Shown: positions 27,293 to 36,418 of the stretch, piece by piece
Layout: each line of letters starts with the position of its first letter
How positions within the stretch are numbered: the stretch's first letter is position 1
DNA from: an uncultured Cyclobacteriaceae bacterium
Lineage (GTDB): Bacteria; Bacteroidota; Bacteroidia; Cytophagales; Cyclobacteriaceae
Direction: 5' to 3'
DNA: 64,000 nucleotides
NCBI GenBank assembly: GCA_937958005.1
Contig: CALGOB010000040.1
Span: 1 to 64,000, forward strand
Notes under the pieces: model-generated
Told to the model about the DNA's origin: nothing
Databases searched by the model: none
The model's input: only the letters and a program-made list of their open reading frames with translations
Program-made: the position numbers and the translations under genes

Positions 27293-28492
27293 TCAAAATC
27301 TTTTCAGTATTAATTTCGAAACTGTATCACCTATAGACAAGGAAGAGGTAGCAGCAGGTGAAGGAGCATTACAAACGTTTACATAATTCTCTCCTTCGGA
27401 GATAAGAAAATCATCTATCAAACCGCCATTTCTATCACATGCCTGTGCCCTTACGCCTGCACCACCAGGAACTAAATCATCTTTGGTGATTTCTGGCATT
27501 AGTTTTTGTAATGCTTTTGTAAATGCTGCTTTTGAGAAAGACCTGTACATTTCACCGAAACCAGTTTTCCAGTATTTAGAAGCAACTTTTTGAAATCCAG
27601 GCCAAGCTAAAGTTTCACCTAATTCTGCTAGGTTAATATTGGTTCTTTTATACCCCTCTCTTTTGAAGGCCAAGACTGCATTAGGGCCAGCTTCTATACC
27701 TCCATTGATCATTCTCGTAAAATGAACCCCTAAAAATGGGAAGGCCGGATCTGGAACAGGGTATATTAAGTTTTTAACTAACCGTTGTTTCTCTTCCTTA
27801 AGTTTATAGTATTCTCCTCTGAATGGGACTATTTTATAATCTACTTTGTCGCCCATCATTTTAGCGATTTTATCAGAAAACAACCCACTACAGTTAACTA
27901 CCAAACGAGTAGTAAAGCTCTGATTATTAGTAACGACTGTCAAAAGGCCATTATTCTTGTTCTTTTTTATATCAAGAACTTTATTCCCTAAGAATATTTC
28001 CCCACCGAAATGTTTAAAAATCTCTGCGTATTTATTAGTGACACTTACATAGTCAATAATACCAGTTTGCGGAACGTAAATGCCTTTTAAGCCATTTACA
28101 TGAGGCTCTATTTCTTTGAGTTCTCCTTCAGAAATATTTTTTAGATCAGCCAAACCATTTTGTTTACCGCGTTCCATGATTGTATCCAATGCGGGGAATT
28201 CTTTTGGGTCTGTTGCTACAATCACTTTTCCACACAATTCGTATGGAATCTCTTCTTGTTCACAAAAAGACAATAATTGATTATACCCGTTGATACAATT
28301 TTTTGCTTTCATACTTCCAGGTTTATAATAAACACCAGAGTGAATGACTCCAGAATTATGACCTGTCTGATGAGCTGCTAAAGAATCTTCTTTTTCAAGA
28401 ATTGCCATCTTAATAGCAGGATTAGCTTGCTTAATTTTTAAAGCGGTAGCAAGGCCTACAATTCCGCCACCTACAATTAACACACTATACAT
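27293..28492 (-). CDS. lhgO: L-2-hydroxyglutarate oxidase/dehydrogenase
   Basis: 399 residues. N-terminal FAD-binding fingerprint VGGGIVGLATALKI, then TGHNSGVIHSGVYYKPGS, which is distinctive for LhgO/L2HGDH, and a C-terminal GPNAVLAFKREGY and GAGVRAQACDRNG. It oxidises L-2-hydroxyglutarate to 2-oxoglutarate, feeding electrons to the quinone pool. A strong inverted repeat lies 21 nt before the start and may regulate it. Confidence 0.9.
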   Translation of the reverse strand: MYSVLIVGGGIVGLATALKIKQANPAIKMAILEKEDSLAAHQTGHNSGVIHSGVYYKPGSMKAKNCINGYNQLLSFCEQEEIPYELCGKVIVATDPKEFPALDTIMERGKQNGLADLKNISEGELKEIEPHVNGLKGIYVPQTGIIDYVSVTNKYAEIFKHFGGEIFLGNKVLDIKKNKNNGLLTVVTNNQSFTTRLVVNCSGLFSDKIAKMMGDKVDYKIVPFRGEYYKLKEEKQRLVKNLIYPVPDPAFPFLGVHFTRMINGGIEAGPNAVLAFKREGYKRTNINLAELGETLAWPGFQKVASKYWKTGFGEMYRSFSKAAFTKALQKLMPEITKDDLVPGGAGVRAQACDRNGGLIDDFLISEGENYVNVCNAPSPAATSSLSIGDTVSKLILKRF

Positions 28493-28513
28493 TTTGCGAA
28501 TGTAATGTTTATC

Positions 28514-28552
28514 CTAGATTAATCAATGAAAGTTGTTCAATGATTAATCTAG
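28514..28552 (-). promoter_or_regulatory. Inverted repeat just upstream of lhgO
   Basis: CTAGATTAATCAATGAA and TTCAATGATTAATCTAG pair with one mismatch around a 5-nt loop. There is no T-run on the lhgO strand. The position, ending 21 nt before the start codon, suits an operator or an RNA hairpin in the leader. Confidence 0.5.
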
Positions 28553-28639
28553 AATTTACTTTAGAACTAGTGTTTACTTATGAGTTTTTAGAGCAAGCAA
28601 ATGATTATTAGTAAGTTATATAGGAGTTTTTGGGTATTA

Positions 28640-29032
28640 CTATTCTTTATTAAAATCTAAACTGACAGAATTCATGCAATACCTTTCTCCTGAAGGATTT
28701 GGCCCATCATTGAAAACATGCCCTAAGTGACTATCACATTTGGCACAAGTAGCTTCTGTTCTAACCATCCCATGTGACTTATCCAATACTAATTTGATAC
28801 TGTCTTTTGTTAAAGGCTGAAAAAAACTTGGCCAACCTGATCCAGAATCATATTTAGTTTCAGATTTGAACAATGGATTACCACAGGCTGCACATTTATA
28901 AATTCCTTCTTCTTTGTTATCTAGTAACTTACCTGTCCACGCTCGTTCTGTTCCTTTGAGTCTTAAGATTTTGAACTGTTCATCATCTAATTCTTGTTTC
29001 CATTCTTCTTCTGATTTCTCTATTCTATCCAT
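28640..29032 (-). CDS. msrB: Peptide-methionine (R)-S-oxide reductase
   Basis: 130 residues, full-length MsrB. Two CxxC pairs (CAAC and CAKC) bind the structural zinc, SGSGWPSF lines the active site and the catalytic Cys is in [11 protein letters not shown]. It reduces methionine-R-sulfoxide in damaged proteins. No signal peptide, so cytoplasmic. Confidence 0.95.
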   Translation of the reverse strand: MDRIEKSEEEWKQELDDEQFKILRLKGTERAWTGKLLDNKEEGIYKCAACGNPLFKSETKYDSGSGWPSFFQPLTKDSIKLVLDKSHGMVRTEATCAKCDSHLGHVFNDGPNPSGERYCMNSVSLDFNKE

Positions 29033-29074
29033 TGTGTCCGTTTTCGTGCAATGTAATTAAAAAAAAGTGTTCAT

Positions 29075-29185
29075 TTTAATCCCTAAGGGATATTAATTCC
29101 CCTGGTCGGGCACCCCGACTCTTGAGTCGATCATTAAATTATTGCCCATAGATACCCCGTACCTTTGGGTCGGGGTTGGTTCATT
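29075..29185 (+). repeat. Hairpin repeat, copy G (111-bp form)
   Basis: A complete copy with GC-rich insertion (TGGTCGGGCACCCC, two changes) and both hairpins short. It lies upstream of msrB. Confidence 0.92.
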
Positions 29186-29585
29186 AAACAATTAAAAAAG
29201 GAAAATCGTTTTAAAAATTCCATTGATTCCACAAATAATTATTTTAAATAAGCATTTGCGCGATTATCAACTTAATATTGTCTTTTGTAACATTAATTCA
29301 TTTTCCATATAGATGTTAAATATTAGGTGATTGATATTTTCCAATGAATTTTATCCGCAGTTGCAGCTGTTGTTATAATTATAGGGATGCTTATTTTTGT
29401 TGAACGGGGGTGTCCTTAAAGAAAGAAGATGAAGAGCCAGTAATTTCACCCAAAAGATATGAAAAAAACTGTTTACGTAAAATATAAAGAGAGGTGTACT
29501 GAAATAGATGCTTTTGTATGAGCCCATTTCATACAAGCTCTAGATTTGAAATCCGAAATTTCTGGTAGGGTGTTGCAAGGGAATG
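29186..29585. other. Intergenic stretch, no supported gene
   Basis: 400 bp between two repeat copies without a credible gene. A hydrophobic 23-codon open stretch at about 29347-29419 has no start codon. Confidence 0.4.
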
Positions 29586-29682
29586 TTTAATCCCTAAGGG
29601 ATATTAATTCCCCGACTCTAGAGTCGATCATTAAATTATTGCCCATAGATACCCCGTACCCTTGGGTCGGGGTTGGTTCATT
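29586..29682 (+). repeat. Hairpin repeat, copy H (97-bp form)
   Basis: A complete copy of the compact form: no GC-rich insertion, hairpins GACTC-TA-GAGTC and ACCC-TT-GGGT. Confidence 0.92.
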
Positions 29683-29870
29683 TTGAGCTTAGAAAAGCAT
29701 TTTTGGATATTAATCAAAAAAGAAATCATTCAAAAGAACTCGACTATGAATATTTACTTTTCTCTGCAGCGGTTACAGACAATTTGTGATTAGATAGATT
29801 CTAAAGTTACCTTACTGAGGCTACTGGCGGACTACTGAGAGCTTATGGACAATAACCACCTGATAAATCA

Positions 29871-31187
29871 TTAGTAATTATCTCTGATAAACTCTAATAA
29901 GTACTGCATAGATTCTTTGATATCATTGTTGGTTCTTACGTAGTTGTTATTCATAAAGCTGAAAGCCAATAATTTGCCTGAGTTCGTTTTAATGAAACCA
30001 CTTAAACTATGATTATTGCTTAATGTACCAGTTTTAGCAAAAACATAAGGAGTATCTGCTGAATACCATTTTTTAATGGTCCCGGAGATACCACCAACTG
30101 GAAATAACTGTTCTATTTTTTCAAATCCGATTTCACTTTCAATTTTTTTCAGTAGTGTGACCATGCTTATAGGGGTAACTAGATTATATCTACTAAGACC
30201 TGATCCATCTTTCCATTTTAAGGGCTGTGGAAGATCTTTTAGGTATTTATTAATAATATAGTTTCTGTAGATGTCTGTCCGCCAACCAAAACCTTTCATT
30301 TGACTTCCCAGTAATAATAATTGTTCGGCATAAAAATTATCACTTCTTTTTAGCATAATGGCATAAAGGTGATTACTGGATACACTAAAGAGCGTATTGT
30401 TTTGATTCAGTTTAATTGAATCATTTAATAAGACTTTTCTGTTAAGTGTATCGCTCAAAAGGTGGGTAAATAGTAAGGGAGAGGTTATAAAAGGAATTTG
30501 TTTTTTTGAATAGGCTGTTTCTTTTTTCATCAAAAAGTAATTGAAATTTTTCTCTCTTGGAAATTCGGCCTTGTCATTAAATTCTATAGATTCTTTAAAC
30601 AATGGAGGGTCAATATTTATTGAATCTGATAAAGAATTGATAGTTGCTATATTGCCATATATTGGGAATGCTGATAGTTCAGGTTGGAAATCATAAATAT
30701 AATCATCCCAAGCCCATCCAGAACCAAATTTCTTAGGCTCTTCACAACTTACATAAACAATAATTGTACTGTCATTTTGATTGTTTAAAAAATCAAAAGT
30801 AGGTTGATTTTGAAAATCTGGATGTAGGAAAGTTGGATCACCCATGCCTGAGAAAAGCAAAGTATCGTTCTTTAACTGATATTTTATACTAGGAATTTTT
30901 TCTCCTAAAACTTTTAAAGAAGCAAAAAGTGTAATCAACTTTGTGTTTGAAGCTGGGGTAAAATACTTACTTGCATTTTTTTGATAAATCCAACTATCAG
31001 TTGAAAGATCAAAAATGGCAATTCCCGTAAAGTGTTCTGAAAAGATTCCCTGTTTGGTTACTTGTTTATCTATTTTTCTTGTTCCTAAAAAACTCTTCGT
31101 GGTAGCACAGCTATTTACAATGATTAAAATTGAAAGTAGGATGAAGGAGTGAGGTGTTATAAATGATCGATTCATTAATTCAAACAA
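29871..31187 (-). CDS. D-alanyl-D-alanine carboxypeptidase/endopeptidase (PBP4, S13 family), lipoprotein
   Basis: 438 residues. A lipobox-type N-terminus (LIIVNSC, Cys about 27) anchors it. The penicillin-binding motifs are in order: SxxK in TPASNTKLITL, a SxN-like GSGLSRYNLV and KTG in FAKTGTLSNNHSLSGF. The S13/DacB family trims or cleaves peptidoglycan cross-links. At least two start codons are possible (MFELMNRS or MNRS). The roughly 190 bp between repeat H and the end of this gene show nothing recognisable. Confidence 0.85.
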   Translation of the reverse strand: MFELMNRSFITPHSFILLSILIIVNSCATTKSFLGTRKIDKQVTKQGIFSEHFTGIAIFDLSTDSWIYQKNASKYFTPASNTKLITLFASLKVLGEKIPSIKYQLKNDTLLFSGMGDPTFLHPDFQNQPTFDFLNNQNDSTIIVYVSCEEPKKFGSGWAWDDYIYDFQPELSAFPIYGNIATINSLSDSINIDPPLFKESIEFNDKAEFPREKNFNYFLMKKETAYSKKQIPFITSPLLFTHLLSDTLNRKVLLNDSIKLNQNNTLFSVSSNHLYAIMLKRSDNFYAEQLLLLGSQMKGFGWRTDIYRNYIINKYLKDLPQPLKWKDGSGLSRYNLVTPISMVTLLKKIESEIGFEKIEQLFPVGGISGTIKKWYSADTPYVFAKTGTLSNNHSLSGFIKTNSGKLLAFSFMNNNYVRTNNDIKESMQYLLEFIRDNY

Positions 31188-31270
31188 TAATTTTATTTAT
31201 ACGTTTTTTGTACTTATTTTGGGCTTATTTTGTGTAAGAAATTTTCGTCTTTTACAGACATAAAGATATC

Positions 31271-32554
31271 ATGGGAATACTAGAACTCATTACTTTGCTG
31301 ATATTTATTGCAGCAGTGTTCACGTTGATCAATATAACAGTCTTAAAATTACCATCTACTATTGGCCTCATGGCGATAGCCTTGGTAATGTCTATGACTA
31401 TTCTATTGCTTGGCCTGATTTTTCCAAGCTTTACTGAAGGTGCCTCAGAAATTATGGGTTCCTTCAATTTCAAAGAAGTACTGCTTGATGTGATGCTTAA
31501 TTTTCTGCTATTTGCAGGAGCATTATCAATTAACCTCAATAAACTATTAGAAGAAAAGATACCGGTTATTATCTTGGCTACTGTAGGCACATTACTATCT
31601 ACCGGTATAGTAGGAGGGCTTATGTATTTTGTGTTTCAACAATTTGGTTTTGAGGTAGATATTATTTTATGTTTACTTTTCGGAGCTTTGATATCTCCTA
31701 CAGATCCAATAGCTGTGCTTTCACTAGTCAAAAAGGTAGGGATTTCCAAGAATCTTGAAATCAAAATAGCAGGGGAATCACTTTTTAATGATGGGGTAGG
31801 GGTAGTTGTGTTTTTAACAATTCTAAATATTGCCGCTGCCCAAGCTGGTGTAGAAAGCGATCACGGACATGGTGGTGGAGAGGTAACTGTATGGAGTGTT
31901 GCTATGCTATTTGGCAAGGAAGTAATAGGAGGCCTTGGATTAGGTGCAGCATTTGGTTTTATCGGATTTAAGATTTTGGATTATATAGAAAATGATCATG
32001 TAGAGCTAGAGGTATTGGTAACTATTTCTCTTGTAATGGTAGGGGGTAGATTGGCAGAATTAATAGGTTTTTCTGCACCGCTTGCAATGGTAGTGATGGG
32101 ACTTTTTATAGGTAATCAAGGCAGAGATGACAAGCTGGCCAATGCTACGGGAGAATATGTTTTTAAATTTTGGCACTTGGTAGATGAGGCCATGAATGCT
32201 ATTCTTTTTATTCTTATTGGTTTGGAGATGATCGTGATCAAGGATACGTTTTCTTTAGAACATTTTGCTTTAGGTGGAGTAGGGATCGTTGTGGTATTGT
32301 TTGCTCGGTTATTAGGTGTTAGCATACCAATAGGACTCATGTCATTTACCAGATCATTTGAGCCAAGAACAATTGCAATTCTAACTTGGGGTGGTTTGCG
32401 TGGAGGAATATCAGTTGCTTTAGCACTTTCATTATCAGAACAAGAATTTATTGGAGAAGAAATAAGAGAGATAATTATATTGACTACTTATTGTGTTGTA
32501 GTATTTAGTATCTTAGTGCAGGGGCTTACTATCGGCAAGCTTTTGAAAAAATAA
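31271..32554 (+). CDS. Na+/H+ antiporter, CPA1/NhaP type
   Basis: 427 residues with about 12 membrane segments. SPTDPIAVLSLVKK and GESLFNDGVGVVVF are the ion-binding and fold signatures of CPA1 exchangers, and LTWGGLRGGISVALALSL closes the core. It would export Na+ in exchange for H+ and so support growth in salt water. There is no long cytoplasmic tail. It is the first of several genes in this region with osmotic or ionic roles. Confidence 0.88.
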   Translation: MGILELITLLIFIAAVFTLINITVLKLPSTIGLMAIALVMSMTILLLGLIFPSFTEGASEIMGSFNFKEVLLDVMLNFLLFAGALSINLNKLLEEKIPVIILATVGTLLSTGIVGGLMYFVFQQFGFEVDIILCLLFGALISPTDPIAVLSLVKKVGISKNLEIKIAGESLFNDGVGVVVFLTILNIAAAQAGVESDHGHGGGEVTVWSVAMLFGKEVIGGLGLGAAFGFIGFKILDYIENDHVELEVLVTISLVMVGGRLAELIGFSAPLAMVVMGLFIGNQGRDDKLANATGEYVFKFWHLVDEAMNAILFILIGLEMIVIKDTFSLEHFALGGVGIVVVLFARLLGVSIPIGLMSFTRSFEPRTIAILTWGGLRGGISVALALSLSEQEFIGEEIREIIILTTYCVVVFSILVQGLTIGKLLKK

Positions 32555-32626
32555 TCGATATATGCTTATAAGTTGATTATTTTTAAGAAATTCGCAGTGA
32601 AATTTTATCTATTTGAAGCATAAACA

Positions 32627-33268
32627 ATGAAATTAAGTTTAGCAGAGGGTTTATATCTAATTGCTCTTGATGATGAAGAAGGCAGACTTTTATCGGCTGC
32701 TGAAAGAACTATTGTCCCAGGTGTGATCAGTGCCTGTATTATGGAATTGTCAATTCTAAAGAAAATAACTTTTGAGAATTCAAAAATTGTGCTTTTAGAC
32801 TCACAGGGCACAGGAAATAAAATATTAGATGATGTACTCAATGTCTTAAAAGAAGGGGTTGATGTCGTTGATACAGTAAAAAAATTGATACCAGCATTCA
32901 AAGATGTGCAGACAGACTTGAATCAACTATTAGTTCATAGAGGGATTCTTAAAAAAGAGGCAACTAAACTACTTTGGATTCCTTTATCTGAGCGATTGGA
33001 TAATGCAAATTATGCTTTTGAAAGTGAGATTAGAAAGGCATTGAAAAGTATTGTTTTGAAAGGAACTAGACCTAGTCCCCCCTTTGTAATACTTACCTCC
33101 ATTATTTATGATTGCCAATTGATGGATGAAGTGTTTTCTGACAAAGATGAGTTGATAGATGCTATTAAGGTTAGTAAAGACATTGTTAAAGCTGGAATAC
33201 TAGATCCGGAAAAAGAACAAGTATTACAAGATCTTAAATCTTATTTTGATGCAATGAAAAAAGGTTAG
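32627..33268 (+). CDS. GOLPH3/VPS74 (GPP34) family protein
   Basis: 213 residues. The opening LSLAEGLYLIALDDEEG and the following GVISACIMELSILKKITF are characteristic of the GPP34 domain, known from the eukaryotic Golgi phosphoprotein GOLPH3, which binds phosphatidylinositol 4-phosphate. Bacterial homologues exist and their role is unknown; membrane-lipid binding is a guess. It follows the antiporter gene by 72 nt on the same strand and ends in a terminator. Confidence 0.82.
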   Translation: MKLSLAEGLYLIALDDEEGRLLSAAERTIVPGVISACIMELSILKKITFENSKIVLLDSQGTGNKILDDVLNVLKEGVDVVDTVKKLIPAFKDVQTDLNQLLVHRGILKKEATKLLWIPLSERLDNANYAFESEIRKALKSIVLKGTRPSPPFVILTSIIYDCQLMDEVFSDKDELIDAIKVSKDIVKAGILDPEKEQVLQDLKSYFDAMKKG

Positions 33269-33304
33269 ATTTTAACTTCTAACCTTGTAAAATAATATAA
33301 CATG

Positions 33305-33336
33305 AAGCTGAATTGATATCAATTCAGCTTTTTTAT
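33305..33336 (+). terminator. Intrinsic terminator after the GOLPH3-like gene
   Basis: A 13-bp perfect stem AAGCTGAATTGAT/ATCAATTCAGCTT that can fold fully, followed by TTTTTT. Confidence 0.85.
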
Positions 33337-33707
33337 TTCTGAAGAAAATCTTCTAACCTTGAATTGATTTCAAAACTGACATCCTCATTTGGAAGCCTCT
33401 CTAATCTAGAAATGATTCTAACCTGGTTTTCTAATATCAACTTTTGATAGGCTATTATAGAATCTTGTTTTTCTATAAATTGTTTTCCCGAAAGAGCCAT
33501 AAAACCAAAACCTTCGTGAGGATTGTTCCTATCTCTCTCCATAATTAAATAATCGACACCATTAACAGAGATCGTGTCAAAATCATCACTCTTGATTGAT
33601 TCGTGCATTTCCCTTGTAGATAAATCTACAGGATTTACATCACTGTTGGAACAACTTCCTAATATTAAGATTAGTGAAATTGTAAAAGAAAAGGTTAGTT
33701 GACGCAT
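33333..33707 (-). CDS. Hypothetical lipoprotein, 124 residues
   Basis: Not recognised. Start set at the ATG at 33707, giving MRQLTFSFTISLILILGSC with a clear lipobox; the longer open frame runs into the upstream channel gene and lacks sense there. The mature part is acidic, with a short coiled coil near 75-110. It starts 7 nt after the K+ channel gene stops, so it is probably co-transcribed with it. Confidence 0.7.
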   Translation of the reverse strand: MRQLTFSFTISLILILGSCSNSDVNPVDLSTREMHESIKSDDFDTISVNGVDYLIMERDRNNPHEGFGFMALSGKQFIEKQDSIIAYQKLILENQVRIISRLERLPNEDVSFEINSRLEDFLQK

Positions 33708-33714
33708 AGTGTTA

Positions 33715-34803
33715 TTAATTGATACGTTCCCTGAAATAGCCCTCATCCACATTAAATACCTTTTTAAGGAGCTTAAATGCTTTTCCATTGAGAATGATGA
33801 TCATGTAATCCCCAAGGCCAATTTTTACTTCGCCCATAGGATTTTTAATTAGTTTTCTTTTCCCAAATTTATCCCTTTTAGTTACACCAATTAAAATGGT
33901 GTTATACCTCTTCTTAAGGTCAAAGAAAACTTCTTGATAAGATTTATTTACATAAGGATTAGTATTACTTACAATGAATTGTTTGACATCATAATCACTA
34001 TCAGATTTAGCAAATGACATGATAGCCTCACTATATGCTGCTACATCTCTTTCGAACATATAACTTGCTAGTAATTTAGAAGAAATTTCATAGCTCGATA
34101 ATGCATTGGATACACCTGCAGAAATAAAAGTATTTTTAAGGTCAGGATTTTCTAAAGTAACAACAAATTCAAGATCATTGTAGTACTTTTTTAGATTAAG
34201 CACATAAACCAGTTTCTCTGTATCATCTTCCAAATTGATGAATACTGTAGAAGATTCTTGAATGTTTACCTTTTTAAGTAAATCAAAATTATCAAAATCC
34301 GTAAATAGGGTAAAGATATTTTTAGATTTATACTTTTCGTTTATGTTGTCTACATCATCTTTTTTGTTGGTGATGATTGCCACTTCCTTTCCAACTCCTA
34401 CTAATTGGTCAGTTACTAGTTTACTGAATTCATTCCAGCCTATTATTACAGCGTGGTTGTTAAAACTTGTGCCTGAATACCCAAGCCGTTTATTTTCTTT
34501 CAAAGTTGCCATTAAGTTTGTGATTTGACCAATTAATAATCCATAGAGTCCTAAGCTGAGTAAGACCCAGATAAAACCGATTACTCTACCATATACCGTT
34601 ACAGGATAATAATCTCCATAACCTACAGTAGTAAGTGTGACAATAGAATACCAGATGGCATTTTGAAAAGTAGTGATATTGGCTTGTGTACTATCTTTTT
34701 CAAAATAGACCAAAAGCACAACCATGATCACATAAATGATCAAACCTGCCATTATTTCAGCGACTAGCTTCCACTGTTTGTGTTTGTTGAGAATTTTAAA
34801 CAT
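33715..34803 (-). CDS. Potassium channel with RCK (TrkA-N) domain
   Basis: 362 residues. Two membrane helices (about 13-35 and 72-93) flank a pore loop with the selectivity filter TVGYGD at 59-64. A Rossmann RCK domain (VIIGWNEFSKLV, about 115 on) and a C-terminal TrkA_C-like region follow, the MthK layout. It would let K+ pass under ligand control from the cytoplasm. Located within a group of osmotic-adaptation genes. Confidence 0.9.
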   Translation of the reverse strand: MFKILNKHKQWKLVAEIMAGLIIYVIMVVLLVYFEKDSTQANITTFQNAIWYSIVTLTTVGYGDYYPVTVYGRVIGFIWVLLSLGLYGLLIGQITNLMATLKENKRLGYSGTSFNNHAVIIGWNEFSKLVTDQLVGVGKEVAIITNKKDDVDNINEKYKSKNIFTLFTDFDNFDLLKKVNIQESSTVFINLEDDTEKLVYVLNLKKYYNDLEFVVTLENPDLKNTFISAGVSNALSSYEISSKLLASYMFERDVAAYSEAIMSFAKSDSDYDVKQFIVSNTNPYVNKSYQEVFFDLKKRYNTILIGVTKRDKFGKRKLIKNPMGEVKIGLGDYMIIILNGKAFKLLKKVFNVDEGYFRERIN

Positions 34804-34861
34804 AAATACTGTTCCGTATTAAATCAAATATAAGTAAAAGAAAGAATTTGAGATCTAATAA

Positions 34862-36418
34862 TTAATTTTTAAGATAATTTGATAGATCGCTAATTGATTT
34901 TATGTTCAATCTTTCAGCTTGTTCTTTTCTCATCATAATGGCAAATGTATTGTTAAATCCTAATTGATCTAGCCAAGTAATGCCATATTTTTTTCTAAAT
35001 TCATTAAATAAGTAGTTGTTTAATCGTTTTTTATCTCTTAATAACTCTTTGACTAATGTTTTTTCCGGTTTTAGGATTACTAAGAAGCCTGTTCCTGTAT
35101 ATTCTGGGTAAATATGTACTTCTCCATTGTCCAAAGCATCAAATAACAATTTAGTCCCTCCAAATCCAGTTTTAAGTCCAACTTTAAGTCCAGTCTCAGC
35201 TTCTATCAACTGCCCAAAGATATGAGCCAGTATATAGCTTTCTGTGAAATTTTTACTGCCAATAATAATTTGAGGATTACTCGCTCCTTCTATTTTCTTT
35301 GTCTTAATTTGAAGAGAAGTCAGAAAATCAATAGCTACATCAGCTGGACTGACCTTATTTTGATCAACCTCAAAATTCATCTGTGCCATTTGTACGTTAT
35401 TAATCTTACCTGATATTTTATTAAATGCCCTTTCTATTTGTGGAAATTTCCTGAGTGTTTCTGTTTTGATGATTGGGGCGGCAAAATATGGAGGGAAATA
35501 GTTTTTATCATCTTCTAAAAGCGTCAGGTCATACGCTTCAATCTTTCCATCTGTACTAAACCCATCAATAAAATCTACCTTTTTACTATCTAACGCCCTG
35601 TAAAGTAGTCCTATTTCAAGTTCTTTGATTTCGACAGGTAAATCATATAATGTATCTAAACCTACAAAACCATCCTCTCTATTGATGAATTCAGAATTGA
35701 AACCTGCAACTAACCTGCTATCTGGTCTCTTAGGAATGAACCCTATTAGATTAATGAAAACTAGCAGGCCAAAAAGTGTAATGGATAGTTTGATGTGTTT
35801 ACCACTTATTTTCTGCATGAGGCCAAACATCCCATCAAAGCATAAAGCCATTAATGAGGCAGGAATAGCTCCTGCTAGAATCATCTGAGTATTATTAAGT
35901 GAGATACCTCCAAAAATGGATTCTCCCAGCCCGCCTGCTGCAATTAATGAACACAAAGTTGCCACTCCTACATTGATGACAGATGCCGTTCGGATGCCCG
36001 CTAGGATTAAAGGAATTGCTAAAGGCAATTCTAGTTTTATCAGTAATTGAAAATTAGTCATGCCCAGCCCTTTGCCAGCTTCTATGATAGAGGAATCTAT
36101 TTCACTTATTCCTGTATAGGTATTTCGTACGATAGGAAGTAATGCATAAATAAATAAAGCTAATACGGCTGGAAAAGTACCAATACCAATAAGGGGGATC
36201 AAAAAACCTAGTAAAGCTAAACTAGGTATAGTTTGAAGAATATTGATGAAACTAAGAAATAAATTGGCAAGATTTCTTTTTGAACTAATAAGAGCACCTA
36301 TACAAATGCCAATAATTGAGGCAATAGAAATAGATAATAAGGTCAACTGAAAATGTTCTAATACCTGACTCCATATTTCTATATGATTCTCAGAAAAATA
36401 TTTGAACAGTTGCTTCAT
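34862..36418 (-). CDS. Osmolyte (betaine/choline-type) ABC transporter, permease fused to substrate-binding domain
   Basis: 518 residues. Residues 1-230 are the permease (six or so helices, with the EAA-type loop EAGKGLGMTNFQLLIKLELP). A binding domain of the OpuC/ProX/OsmF family follows. Its order looks rotated: the part usually in the second half (FIDGFSTDGKIEAYDLTLLED, FPPYFAAPII; about 236-371) comes first and the usual N-terminal part (IIIGSKNFTES at 384-394, GEVHIYPEYTGTG, WLDQLGFNNTFA) comes last. Related fusions (OpuF, EgtU) transport betaine, choline or ergothioneine. The start overlaps the stop of the ATPase gene (ATGA). Confidence 0.87.
   Translation of the reverse strand: MKQLFKYFSENHIEIWSQVLEHFQLTLLSISIASIIGICIGALISSKRNLANLFLSFINILQTIPSLALLGFLIPLIGIGTFPAVLALFIYALLPIVRNTYTGISEIDSSIIEAGKGLGMTNFQLLIKLELPLAIPLILAGIRTASVINVGVATLCSLIAAGGLGESIFGGISLNNTQMILAGAIPASLMALCFDGMFGLMQKISGKHIKLSITLFGLLVFINLIGFIPKRPDSRLVAGFNSEFINREDGFVGLDTLYDLPVEIKELEIGLLYRALDSKKVDFIDGFSTDGKIEAYDLTLLEDDKNYFPPYFAAPIIKTETLRKFPQIERAFNKISGKINNVQMAQMNFEVDQNKVSPADVAIDFLTSLQIKTKKIEGASNPQIIIGSKNFTESYILAHIFGQLIEAETGLKVGLKTGFGGTKLLFDALDNGEVHIYPEYTGTGFLVILKPEKTLVKELLRDKKRLNNYLFNEFRKKYGITWLDQLGFNNTFAIMMRKEQAERLNIKSISDLSNYLKN

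Noticed and set aside
29347-29419. Hydrophobic 23-codon stretch resembling a membrane helix
   Set aside because: It lacks a start codon and any neighbouring homologous sequence; it may be a relic but cannot be supported.
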